Of a stretch of DNA of 20,922 nt, positions 13,915-20,922 are shown piece after piece (the first letter of the stretch is position 1; the number at the start of each line of letters is the position of its first letter). The notes under the pieces were generated by a model that was not told where the DNA came from, made no database searches, and was given only the letters and a program-made list of their open reading frames with translations. The position numbers were made by a program, and so were the translations under genes. The stretch is from positions 1 to 20,922 of the forward strand of contig MVCS01000003.1 of assembly GCA_002049885.1 (NCBI GenBank), given 5' to 3'. The DNA is from Planctomycetales bacterium 4484_123 (lineage in GTDB: Bacteria; Planctomycetota; Phycisphaerae; SM23-33).

Positions 13915-15051
13915 ATGAACAGCAAGGAGCGAGTGCGTGCCGCCATAGCCCGCCAGGTGCCCGATAGGGTCCCGCTGGGTTTTTACGCGGTCGATTACGA
14001 CATTGTCGAGCGCGTGCTGGGACACGAGACCTTCGTCCGCAACAAGGTGGCCACGCACATTGCCCTGTGGCAGGGCCGGCGGGACGAGGTGGCCGAGAGC
14101 CTCAAGGCCGACACGGTCGCCCTCTACCGCAAGCTCGACTGCGCGGACATCATCCTGCCGAAGGAGGCCCACGTGCTTCCGCCGGCCGACTACGAGCCCA
14201 TCGGGGCCGAGGAGATCGCCCCCCAGGTCTGGCGGACCGGCGACGGCAGGGTCTGGCGGGCCGCCCCCGAGGTGAACGAAATCCGCTGCGTGCACGACCC
14301 GACGGCCCGGGCCGAGTACACGGTCGAGCAGTTCGACCGGGCGCCCGACCCGCCCCCGCCGGACGATTCCTGTTTCGAGGCGGTGGACCACCTGCTGGCC
14401 GAGCTGGGGGCGGAGAGGTACATCCCCAGCATCGTGCCGACCGTGGGGCTGGTGCTGCTGGGGGGAATGGAAAACGGCCTGCTGACCTACGCCCTGGCAC
14501 CGGAGGTGGTGCACGCCGCCGCCCGCCAGCAGGTCCGCCACCAGGACAAGTTGGACGAATACTACATCCGCCCCGGCTCGGCGGGAGTGATGTTCGACAA
14601 CGACATGGCCGGGACGCGCGGCCCGCTGATCTCCCCGGAGATGTTCCGCCGGATGGTCCTGCCGTACTTCGAGCACCGCGCCCGGCGGGTCAAGACCTTC
14701 CGCGATCAGCTCATCCTGCACAACTGCGGCAACAATGTCCCGCTGATGGAGATGTTCATCGAGGCGGGGGTGGACTGTTATCAGTCGCTGCAAACGGGCG
14801 CGGGCATGGAGGTGGGCCGGCTGAAGGAGCTGTTCGGCGATAGGCTGTGCTTCTGGGGCGGCGTGGCGGTGGAGGTGCTCATCGACGGCGAGCCGGAGGA
14901 CGTCCGCAGGGAGGTCCGCACCGCCATGGAGCGCGGCGCCCCGGGCGGGGGGTTCATTCTGGGGCCCAGCCATTCGGTGGCCAAGAACACGAAATACGAC
15001 AACTTCATGGCCATGCTGGATGAGTTCGTGAAACTGCGCGACAAGTTCTGA
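13915..15051 (+). CDS. Uroporphyrinogen decarboxylase-family protein, probable cobamide methyltransferase type
   Basis: This is a 378-residue TIM-barrel protein of the URO-D superfamily. It opens with MNSKERVRAAIARQVPDRVP, typical of the non-heme members that act as methyltransferases with corrinoid proteins. The key segment is LILHNCGNN (266-274), where His269 and Cys271 correspond to the HxC part of the zinc site of MtaA/MtbA-like enzymes. It continues with LCFWGGVAVE and ends with FILGPSHSVAKNTKYDN. Residues 227-236 (MFDNDMAGTR) place an acidic pair in the active-site region. It is not a heme-pathway HemE, and no other heme gene is present. The ATG at 13915 has GGAGG five bases upstream. 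No corrinoid protein or methyltransferase MtaB-like partner is adjacent, so the substrate is unknown. Confidence 0.85.
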   Translation: MNSKERVRAAIARQVPDRVPLGFYAVDYDIVERVLGHETFVRNKVATHIALWQGRRDEVAESLKADTVALYRKLDCADIILPKEAHVLPPADYEPIGAEEIAPQVWRTGDGRVWRAAPEVNEIRCVHDPTARAEYTVEQFDRAPDPPPPDDSCFEAVDHLLAELGAERYIPSIVPTVGLVLLGGMENGLLTYALAPEVVHAAARQQVRHQDKLDEYYIRPGSAGVMFDNDMAGTRGPLISPEMFRRMVLPYFEHRARRVKTFRDQLILHNCGNNVPLMEMFIEAGVDCYQSLQTGAGMEVGRLKELFGDRLCFWGGVAVEVLIDGEPEDVRREVRTAMERGAPGGGFILGPSHSVAKNTKYDNFMAMLDEFVKLRDKF

Positions 15052-15158
15052 ACCGCCCCCGACGAGCCCGGCGCGCGGGGCCCCCGGCTGCCCGGCTGCC
15101 GTCGAGCGGGCCGCCCGCAAATTCACCCGCCAATGTGCCGCCATCGGCCGGCGGATGA

Positions 15159-15164
15159 TATAAT
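15159..15164 (+). promoter_or_regulatory. Perfect TATAAT upstream of the J-domain gene
   Basis: TATAAT at 15159-15164 lies in a 232-bp gap, about 120 bp before the J-domain start. No good -35 sits 16-18 bp upstream. A long leader of about 110 nt would result, containing GC-rich potential hairpins. Confidence 0.35.
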
Positions 15165-15283
15165 GCATCGGTCGCAAGCCAGTCACGGAGGACGCATCGG
15201 AGGGCGCCGGTCGGCCTGGTAGGCCGGCTCGGCGGGCCTTCGGCCACGAGCGCATGGGCGCCGCTCAGGTGGGCCCTGGTTTC

Positions 15284-15925
15284 ATGCCCGAGGATCCATA
15301 CAAGGTGCTGGGCCTCTCCCCGGACGCCAGCCCGGAGGAGGTCCGCCTCGCTTACCGCGGCGCGGTGTTGCGATATCATCCCGACCTCTGCGCCGAGGAG
15401 CCCGGCGAGGCGGCGAGGAAGTTCGCCGAGATCATTGAGGCCTACCGCAGGATCCGCCGGAGCCTGGCCGCCCGGGAGGCCGGCGAGGGGGACGGCCCGG
15501 GCGAGCAGACCTTCAGCCCGCAGGACTTCACCGAGTGGCATTGGACGGCCCCGGACGCCGAGGGCAACAGCCGGCTGCCCGAGCTGCGGAAGCGATCCCT
15601 CCCCACGGTCGATGAGAACAGGGTCTTCGTCTATCTCTGGTTGCTGGCCACGGCGCTGGGCGTGGTCGCGGCCCTGTTTTCAGTCGCCCTCATCTGCCCC
15701 TCCAAGGGCGAGCGGGGAGCCGCCGGCCTGGCCGTCTTCGCCGTGCCGGTGGGGGTGTACTCGGCCGTGGTGGCCGGCACTATCATCGCCCTGCTGGCGA
15801 GCCGGCGGGTCGTCTGGCTCATCGTGCAGGTGGTGGTGCGCCTGCGCCGGGCGCTGCCCGGTCCGCCCAGGGACGCCGAACTGCCACCCACGTCGCCGGC
15901 CGCCCGCGCCGGGCGGGCCAAGTGA
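15284..15925 (+). CDS. Membrane-anchored J-domain (DnaJ-like) protein
   Basis: Residues 1-65 of this 213-residue protein form a J-domain: DPYKVLGLSPDASPEEVRLA, the signature HPD at 32-34, and a third helix FAEIIEAYRRI. J-domains stimulate the ATPase of an Hsp70 partner. There is no Gly/Phe-rich region, zinc finger or client-binding domain, so it is not a full DnaJ. After a linker come two strong membrane spans (about 114-137 and 147-172) and a hydrophobic stretch near 175-188, which place the J-domain at the cytoplasmic membrane face. The tail is Pro/Ala/Arg-rich. I take the ATG at 15284 because J-domains usually begin at once. An in-frame ATG at 15254 would add ten residues. Neither has an ideal Shine-Dalgarno; AGGTGG lies 11 bases before 15284. 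Confidence 0.83.
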   Translation: MPEDPYKVLGLSPDASPEEVRLAYRGAVLRYHPDLCAEEPGEAARKFAEIIEAYRRIRRSLAAREAGEGDGPGEQTFSPQDFTEWHWTAPDAEGNSRLPELRKRSLPTVDENRVFVYLWLLATALGVVAALFSVALICPSKGERGAAGLAVFAVPVGVYSAVVAGTIIALLASRRVVWLIVQVVVRLRRALPGPPRDAELPPTSPAARAGRAK

Positions 15926-16277
15926 CGGCCCGTGCGCCCGTGCCCCCCTGAGGCCGGGGGCTATGTGGTCTCCCGCCCGGGTGGGCAGGGCACTACCCGA
16001 TCGCCTGACTCCCGGAGAGCACGCCCTGGCTGGGGGATGCCCTAGGAAGCCCGGCGGCTCTGCCTCCTTTCCGCCGAGTTCCCCATCGCCGCGGTCAGGG
16101 ACCGACTGACGTCGTCGGCCGGAAGCGCGGGCCATGCCTGCGGCTCGATTGGCACGCGCCGGCGGCGAATCGTAGGCTTCTGGAAACAGATGGGCTCGAG
16201 GGTGGTATCTCTCGTGTCCGAGCCAGGAGGCGTCAACATCGCAGCCAGGGAGGTGCTGGAGGTCCAGGAGCCCAACG
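15926..16277. other. 352-bp gap without a gene, before the PEP-CTERM gene
   Basis: No credible coding frame was found on either strand. The gap holds the hairpin at 15942-15961 near its start and GGCTCG (16193-16198) that can pair with CGAGCC (16219-16224) nearer the PEP-CTERM gene. A run of purine-rich boxes, ending in AGGAG seven bases before the ATG at 16278, supplies the ribosome-binding site. The gap is long for this compact region and could carry a structured 5' leader, but I could not match it to a riboswitch class. Confidence 0.4.
15942..15961 (+). terminator. Possible terminator after the J-domain gene
   Basis: GCCCCC (15942-15947) pairs with GGGGGC (15956-15961) across an 8-nt loop, 17 nt after the stop codon. 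It is not followed by a T-run, so it is only a candidate. Confidence 0.33.
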
Positions 16278-16901
16278 ATGAAGAGGGTAATGCTACTTGC
16301 CAGTGCGGGGGCTTTGCTGGCGGCATGCGGCATGGCGGGCGCCGAGCCGGTGCTCACCGGACCGGGCGGGATACTGGATACGCTGTACGGCTGGGGCAAC
16401 TTGTCTGAGGTCCCCCCGGCGCTTGACCAGCTCTGGGTGAATCCCGCTGACGAGGTCGCAGTCGAGGTCCAGGCGAAGTGGGCCGCCTACACGCAGACAT
16501 TCGGGTATCTGCCGGGCTCCACCGGGGGGACGTTCCAGCCCCTGTTTGTCGTGTGCGGCAACGGGTACTTCGGCGGGAAGCCCAGCGCTACCATCCCCAA
16601 GGCCGTCAGCGGGCTGATCTTCCGCTTCGCCGATGACCCCAGCGGTGCGCCTTTGTGGAGCTCCCAGGCGACTGACAACCTCGACGGCAGGGACCACATG
16701 CGCACCTTCTTGATCACCAAGGGGCCCAGCGCGGGCAACTTTGTAATCGCGTGGGAGGACCTGCCCTGCCTGGGTGACCGCGACTTCCAGGATCTGGTGG
16801 TGGAGGTCCACGGGGTGACGCAGGTACCCGAACCGTCCATGCTGGCGGTGCTGACTCCGGCCGGTGCGGTCATCGCCCTGGCGCGACGGCGGAGACGGTA
16901 A
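16278..16901 (+). CDS. Exported PEP-CTERM protein with DUF4114-like domain
   Basis: The 207-residue product has a signal peptide (MKRVMLLASAGALLAACGMA, likely cut after AGA near residue 22). It ends with a PEP-CTERM sorting tag: VPEPSML, a hydrophobic stretch and the terminal ARRRRR. In systems studied, such tags direct export, cleavage by an exosortase and release to the surface or extracellular polymer. Between these lies a domain ending FVIAWEDLPCLGDRDFQDLV, which resembles the DUF4114 ending FxxEDLP..GDxDYNDLV; the acidic cluster may bind calcium. The N-terminal part (LYGWGNLSEVPPALDQLW) is also typical of that group. The start has AGGAG seven bases upstream. No exosortase gene is in the window. 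It ends before a strong two-way terminator. Confidence 0.88.
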   Translation: MKRVMLLASAGALLAACGMAGAEPVLTGPGGILDTLYGWGNLSEVPPALDQLWVNPADEVAVEVQAKWAAYTQTFGYLPGSTGGTFQPLFVVCGNGYFGGKPSATIPKAVSGLIFRFADDPSGAPLWSSQATDNLDGRDHMRTFLITKGPSAGNFVIAWEDLPCLGDRDFQDLVVEVHGVTQVPEPSMLAVLTPAGAVIALARRRRR

Positions 16902-16917
16902 ACACTGACCCGACCCC

Positions 16918-16944
16918 CGCCGCCGGACGGGATGGACGGCGGCG
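16918..16944. terminator. GC-rich hairpin after the PEP-CTERM gene
   Basis: CGCCGCCG (16918-16925) pairs perfectly with CGGCGGCG (16937-16944) across an 11-nt loop, 16 nt past the stop codon. There is no T-run. It may assist the stronger hairpin that follows at 16957. Confidence 0.35.
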
Positions 16945-16956
16945 AGCATGGAATAT

Positions 16957-16992
16957 GGCAAGACGGCGGGCCTTGAGGTCCGTCGTCTTGCC
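16957..16992. terminator. Strong bidirectional hairpin terminator
   Basis: A 16-bp stem (16957-16972 with 16977-16992) closes a TTGA tetraloop. All positions pair if two G-T wobbles are allowed. GTTTCG follows on the plus strand and ATATTCC on the minus strand. It sits between the convergent stops at 16901 and 16999, so it can serve both the PEP-CTERM gene and the 752-residue secreted protein gene. Confidence 0.75.
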
Positions 16993-16998
16993 GTTTCG

Positions 16999-19257
16999 CT
17001 ATCGCGCGCGGGCGACCTTGACGGTCAGTTCCGAGCCGGGGGCGAGTTTGAGGCGCCTCAGGACGACCAGGCCGTGGGCACCGGCGCGGACTGTGCCACT
17101 CTGGGGCGGGGGCGTCGGCCCGCAGCGGGGCTTGGCGCTGATGGCCTCCCAGCGGAGTTTCTCCCCGGCTCGCGGCTTGAACTTTCCCAGTCGGCGGAAG
17201 GCCAGGTCCACGGTGCAGCCGTGAGGGTTGGAAATCACTATTTGCACGCCTTCCGGCGCGTCCTTGATTTCCCCCCAGCGCATGGGCAGGTTGGTCTGGC
17301 CGTTGGCCTCTCTGTTCTGGTCGGTGGAGCAGTTGGCGAAGGCGGGTATGGGGGTGGTGTTGGTGATATCCAGGCCGCGCCACAGGCCGGTGTAGCGGTC
17401 CGGGCGGACGAGCTGGCCGGAGGCCCAGGTCCAGTCGGCCACGATGGGCTGGTTCGCCTTTCGCATGGCCGAGTAGAACCGTCCCTCGCCCTTGGCGAAG
17501 CCCCGCACGAAGGGGCCCCAACTGTAGCCTCGGCAGTAGATCAGCGGCAGGTCGCGGGCCGGGTCGGCCAGGACGAGCTGGTCCAGCATGGCCCAGCCCC
17601 AGTTGCCCCGGCCGGCGGCATCTTTGATTTCGGGGCACTTGGGTCCCCAGGCGACCGCCAGCTCGGCGAGCTTGGCGCCCCACAGCGCATAGTTGCTGAA
17701 GTTATTGACCAGCACGTAGGCGAAGCGCCGGGGATGGTGCAGGGCCAGTAGCGCCGCACCGTCGGAGCCGGTCAGGACGATGCGGCTGGGGTCTATGGGG
17801 AAGGTCTTCAGGGCCCAGTCCAGGAAGGCCAGGATGCGCCGGTGGGTATAGTCGCGTACGACGCCGGGACGGTAGGCCCTCAACGTGCCGTAGGCCTCGT
17901 TGAAGCCGTACCAGCCGCTGAACGGCCAGTCGTGTGGGGCGAGTTGGATACTCTTGAGGATGTACTTCTGGCGGGGCTTGGCATAGGAGAAGTTGCCGGT
18001 GTGGAGGTATAGTTCGGCGGGGACCTTTTGGCCGGGCTTGATGTCAGGCGGGATGAGCACGGACCAGTTGAAGTACATATTCGGCCTGGGCGAGGCCACG
18101 GCGGCCGCCTTGCCTGCACTGTCCTTCCGGGTTTGGGGTCCGCCTGTCCACTGCACGTACACCCAGCGCTTGCCGGGGTAGTCGAAGAATGGTCCCCAGA
18201 GCCCCTGGCCCTGTCTGACGGGCAGGCCCGGCCCGACGGTCTCGTTCACCGGCTTGGCCGTGGCGTTGCCGGGGCCGAAGTCCACCGTGTTCTCCACGCC
18301 GGCCCGGCAGGTCACGACGGCGTAGTAGCGCCTGCCTGGTGCTGGCGGGCTGTGCACGTACAGGCCGGTGCCGGGCGGCAGGGGGCCGACCTTTTCGTCG
18401 ATGACCAGTCGGGGCACGGGGTAGCGGTCCATGCGGGGATGGTCGGGGCCCCAGCGGTACATGGCCTGGTTGTAGTCCTCGGCCAGTTCGCCCAGGCGGT
18501 CGGACTTCACCATGGCCCGGCCGATGAGGTACTCCAGGTTCCGCCCGTTGACGTTCCAGCAGGACAACGGGCCGACCTCGCCCAGCAGCGTGGCCTGGGC
18601 GAAGGTGGCGGCGTTGATGGGCTTGGTGTGGGCGTAGATGCGATAGGTGCAGGCGGCGCCAGCCCCGGCGAGCTTGCGGCGGATCTCGCCCCAGGTGGCC
18701 TTCGGAGCGGTAATCAGCGGGTCCACCTCCTTCCAGGTGATGAAGGTCTGCCCGGCCCGGTGGAAGACCTTCAGGCCCGTCACGGCGGGCGGGACGGTCG
18801 TCGGCCTGCCGGCGTAGGTGACGTCCAATCGCGTCCGGGCCGGCAGGAAGCCGGGGAAGCGCTTGACCAGCAGTTTCAGCTCCCCGCCGGCGGCCAGGGC
18901 CCACCTGACCGGTTCGGCAACGTCGAAGGCGTTGAAGTCCGGCGGCAGCAGGCGCAGCGGGCGACCGGCGGGCCTGGGCGAGGGGTAGATTCGGATCGGC
19001 TCCAGCAGGCCGGCGGGGTCTTCCAGCTTGCCGCGGGCGCAGCGCAGGGCGGCCCGGTGGATCCGCGTGCCCTTGGCCAGGCCGGTGAGCCTGACCGTCA
19101 GCACGTGCCCGGCATCTGTCTGGCGAATGTTGATGGCCTTGGGGTGGGGGCCTTCCTCGGCGGCGCTGTAGCTGGTGGTGGCCACCACCGCGGTTGCGGC
19201 TGTGGCCGGCAGGACCATCGCGCAGGCCGCCAGCACACAAATCGCCCTGCTGGACAT
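16999..19257 (-). CDS. Large secreted protein: Fn3-like region plus esterase-like alpha/beta domain
   Basis: This is a 752-residue exported protein. Residues 1-26 are a signal peptide. About 40-150 form a beta-rich region (HVLTVRLTGLAKGTRIHRAA). A fibronectin-III-like region follows, TGLKVFHRAGQTFITWKEVD (160-179) to RRYYAVVTC (309-317), interrupted by a long insert. Residues about 350-640 resemble a feruloyl-esterase-type alpha/beta fold. PIDPSRIVLTGSDGAALLAL (487-506) aligns without gaps to the nucleophile elbow TGLSMGG, placing Asp499 where the Ser nucleophile would be. A C-terminal beta domain (about 655-752) ends the protein. Such proteins are common in polysaccharide-degrading Planctomycetota, but the activity is unknown and this one may be non-catalytic. 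The ATG at 19257 has AAGGAG seven bases upstream; the longer frame is rejected. It stands alone. Confidence 0.75.
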   Translation of the reverse strand: MSSRAICVLAACAMVLPATAATAVVATTSYSAAEEGPHPKAINIRQTDAGHVLTVRLTGLAKGTRIHRAALRCARGKLEDPAGLLEPIRIYPSPRPAGRPLRLLPPDFNAFDVAEPVRWALAAGGELKLLVKRFPGFLPARTRLDVTYAGRPTTVPPAVTGLKVFHRAGQTFITWKEVDPLITAPKATWGEIRRKLAGAGAACTYRIYAHTKPINAATFAQATLLGEVGPLSCWNVNGRNLEYLIGRAMVKSDRLGELAEDYNQAMYRWGPDHPRMDRYPVPRLVIDEKVGPLPPGTGLYVHSPPAPGRRYYAVVTCRAGVENTVDFGPGNATAKPVNETVGPGLPVRQGQGLWGPFFDYPGKRWVYVQWTGGPQTRKDSAGKAAAVASPRPNMYFNWSVLIPPDIKPGQKVPAELYLHTGNFSYAKPRQKYILKSIQLAPHDWPFSGWYGFNEAYGTLRAYRPGVVRDYTHRRILAFLDWALKTFPIDPSRIVLTGSDGAALLALHHPRRFAYVLVNNFSNYALWGAKLAELAVAWGPKCPEIKDAAGRGNWGWAMLDQLVLADPARDLPLIYCRGYSWGPFVRGFAKGEGRFYSAMRKANQPIVADWTWASGQLVRPDRYTGLWRGLDITNTTPIPAFANCSTDQNREANGQTNLPMRWGEIKDAPEGVQIVISNPHGCTVDLAFRRLGKFKPRAGEKLRWEAISAKPRCGPTPPPQSGTVRAGAHGLVVLRRLKLAPGSELTVKVARAR

Positions 19258-19484
19258 GGAGGGCTCCTTGCCAGTTGACCGGTCGTGGGCCGGGCCCCCG
19301 CCGGCGCTTCCGAAGCTACTAACCCCCAGGACCAGAGCGGGTTTCTCTGCTTGGGTGGACCGCTGGGTTGGACGGTGCGGAGGCCTGGCCGTTGCGGCTG
19401 CAACGCGTTTTTGCTCGGAACCCGTTCGGGCCGGTCTGGTTCCATAGACGGTAGGGCGCCGCGGGGGGGCGTGTGTGCCCGCGT

Positions 19485-19490
19485 GAGGGG
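19485..19490 (+). promoter_or_regulatory. Shine-Dalgarno pointing to an ATT start codon
   Basis: GAGGGG at 19485-19490 sits seven bases before ATT (19498-19500). The frame from that ATT gives a normal signal peptide. An in-frame TAG at 19492-19494 rules out any start farther upstream, and the next in-frame GTG (19555) would remove most of the signal peptide. Confidence 0.45.
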
Positions 19491-19497
19491 CTAGGCC

Positions 19498-20908
19498 ATT
19501 CGAGGCAACGGAGACAGAACAGCGGCCTGGGCGCTGGCGGCCCTGGCGGCGGTTGTGCTGGCCGGCCGGCCCGTTGCGCGCGGCGCCGGCCGGGGGCTGG
19601 ATGAGTGGGAGGTGCACCTTTCCAACGATGAGTTCAGCCGGCTGGACACCTTCGAGGCCCACGCCCTGGCCCGGGCCGACAAGGCCTACAACAAGGGCCG
19701 GTACAAGGAGGCCCAGCCGCTCTACGAGAGCTTCGTGCTGGAGTTCGGCAAGAGCCGGGCGGTGCCGTACGCCCTCTTGAGGAAGGCCCGCTGCCTGCAC
19801 AAGCTCGCCAAGCGCTTCAAGGCCGTCGAGGCCTACCAGGAGGTGCTGGACTACTTACTTCCTGGCGGCCCCGGCCATCTACCAACTGGCCGGCCAACTG
19901 GCCAAACAGGGCCAGCTCGACAAGGCGGCGGAGTACTATGCCAAGGTGGCGGTGACCTTCCGCCGCTCCAACCGCACCGCGGCACGCCAGGCCTTGGCCA
20001 AGGCGGTGTATCACTACGTCCGCGGCAACCCCAACGAACCCAAGCTGCGCGAGCTGTACGTCAAGGCCGGCACCTTCGACCCGTACTATCCCCGCAGGGT
20101 CAAGGGCGACGTGTCCAACGACCGGTCCTACTGGTCGGCCGTGCTGCAACACGTCAAGCGCTACGGCGAGTTCAAGGAGACCGAGACGCAACTGCGCGAG
20201 CGCTACTTTCGCTACTGGGCGGGGCAGATGCGGGGGAAGTTTCCCGACTGGGACGACTTCCAGATCGACCTGGCCAATTTCACCCTGGTCTATGAGAAGG
20301 ACCTGGCCCGCTGGCAACAGCGGCTGGACCGGCAGTTCGCCGCCCGCCACCGCAAGGGCGACTACGCCCGGGTGGTAAGGTGGATCGCCGCCTATGCGGG
20401 GCACAAGGCGAAGGTCAAGCAGTACTATGCCAAGCTCGACTTCCCCAGGATGTCGAACACCCAGATCGCCACCTTGATGAAGATCATGTACGACCGGCTC
20501 AAGGACCCGGAGCTGGGCAGGAACGTGCTGGGCAAGCTCCGGCTGAAGGAGATGCCCGACAAGGAGAAGACCGCCCTGGAGCGGTACTTCTGGAGGCGTG
20601 ATGAGCAGGTGGTCCGGCGGGTCTGCGAGGGCATGACGGACGCGGACTTGGGGCGCATGGAGTTGCTGCGATACTACCGCTACCGGAGGAACCCCAAGGC
20701 CGGCCTGCCCATCGCCGAGAAGATGACCGCCGTGTCCAGGTACGCCGCCGAGGCCCAGTGGCTCAAGGCGGAGCTGCTCCAGATCGCCGGCAAGTACGCC
20801 AAGGCCATCGCGGCCTACCAGGCCTGCAACAATCCCCCGGAGAACATCTGGCGCATCGCCGAGTGCTACGCCGCACTGGGCAAGCTGGCCTTGGGGTTCC
20901 TCCGGTAG
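19498..20908 (+). pseudogene. Exported TPR-repeat protein, frame broken by a 4-bp duplication
   Basis: Read from ATT at 19498, the product has a signal peptide (AAWALAALAAVVLAGRPVA) and then EFSRLDTFEAHALARADKAY. TPR-like helix pairs follow (YNKGRYKEAQPLYESFV, then ALLRKARCLHKLAKRFKAVE). At 19853-19860 the tandem ACTTACTT shifts the frame. Removing one ACTT joins EVLDY to FLAAPAIYQLAGQLAKQG and KAAEYYAKVAVTFRRS and restores 468 residues through to the TAG at 20908. The later part is basic and aromatic (DRSYWSAVLQHVKRYGEF) and ends in further TPR-like units (KYAKAIAAYQACNNPPENIW, YAALGKLALGFLR). TPR proteins hold protein partners; this one would act in the envelope. The last repeat looks cut short. 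It diverges from the secreted protein gene. The gene may be dying, or the assembly may contain errors. Confidence 0.65.
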
Positions 20909-20922
20909 CGGTAGTATCGCAG

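Noticed and set aside
13915..15051. Calling the URO-D-family gene hemE.
   Set aside because: The HxC metal-site wording and N-terminus fit cobamide-dependent methyltransferase-like members, and no heme biosynthesis genes are nearby.
16193..16224. T-box-like string GGGTGGTAT in a stem-loop upstream of the PEP-CTERM gene.
   Set aside because: The conserved T-box core (UGGNACCGCG type) is not matched, no terminator/antiterminator pair is evident, and the downstream gene is not related to amino acids.
17000..19800. Upstream extension of the 752-residue secreted protein to 19800 and a plus-strand frame at 18028-19278.
   Set aside because: The extension lacks a signal peptide and runs through the divergent gap and into the TPR gene; ATG 19257 has a strong Shine-Dalgarno and a signal peptide. 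The plus-strand frame is low in complexity.
1..20922. A CRISPR array, prophage, transposon, toxin-antitoxin or defence island.
   Set aside because: No regularly spaced repeats, integrase, transposase, paired toxin-antitoxin frames or known defence domains were seen.

Overview
The window is a GC-rich, densely coding chromosomal segment with genes on both strands, many arranged as divergent or convergent pairs. Several things point to a Planctomycetota bacterium, possibly of the Phycisphaerae line: a short PEP-CTERM-tagged exported protein, a uroporphyrinogen-decarboxylase-like orphan, very large secreted proteins of unclear function, and a greatly enlarged YidC. This placement is inferred from gene content and is tentative. 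Most genes have a clear Shine-Dalgarno sequence, and some use GTG or TTG starts. No rRNA, tRNA, CRISPR array, transposase or integrase was recognised.

Positions 1-2240 hold an RNA-repair pair on the minus strand, rtcB (cut by the window edge) and archease. They are separated by about 300 bp that carry an inverted pair of 9-bp-period repeats. Endonuclease IV (nfo) diverges from them. A 44-codon membrane microprotein gene then overlaps (ATGA) a TauE/SafE-family permease, followed by an AzgA/NCS2-type purine permease (to 4629). A minus-strand pair, a tandem-ACT protein and an MgtC/SapB membrane protein, faces these. A five-repeat S1-domain protein diverges from the ACT gene (5992-7461).

Positions 7738-11690 are a two-gene minus-strand operon: a calcineurin-like phosphoesterase followed 11 nt later by yidC, which starts at TTG with a strong Shine-Dalgarno. 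This YidC is 1053 residues long because its periplasmic domain is present twice in tandem, and the second copy carries an extra helical, basic insert. This is the most striking structure in the window.

Positions 11872-16901 contain an orphan solute-binding lipoprotein, a small secreted-protein gene broken by a one-base frameshift at a G/C run, a URO-D/cobamide-methyltransferase-like protein, a membrane-anchored J-domain protein, a 350-bp gene-free gap, and a DUF4114-like PEP-CTERM protein. A strong two-way hairpin terminator separates this from a convergent gene for a 752-residue secreted protein. That protein has an Fn3-like region and an esterase-like fold whose nucleophile position appears to be Asp rather than Ser.

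Positions 19498-20908 hold an exported TPR-type protein. Its reading frame is interrupted by a perfect 4-bp tandem duplication, and its best ribosome-binding site leads to an ATT codon, so it is either a decaying gene, an assembly artefact, or a case of non-standard initiation. No defence island, biosynthetic cluster or mobile element was found. The unusual content lies in individual genes rather than in one multi-gene system.
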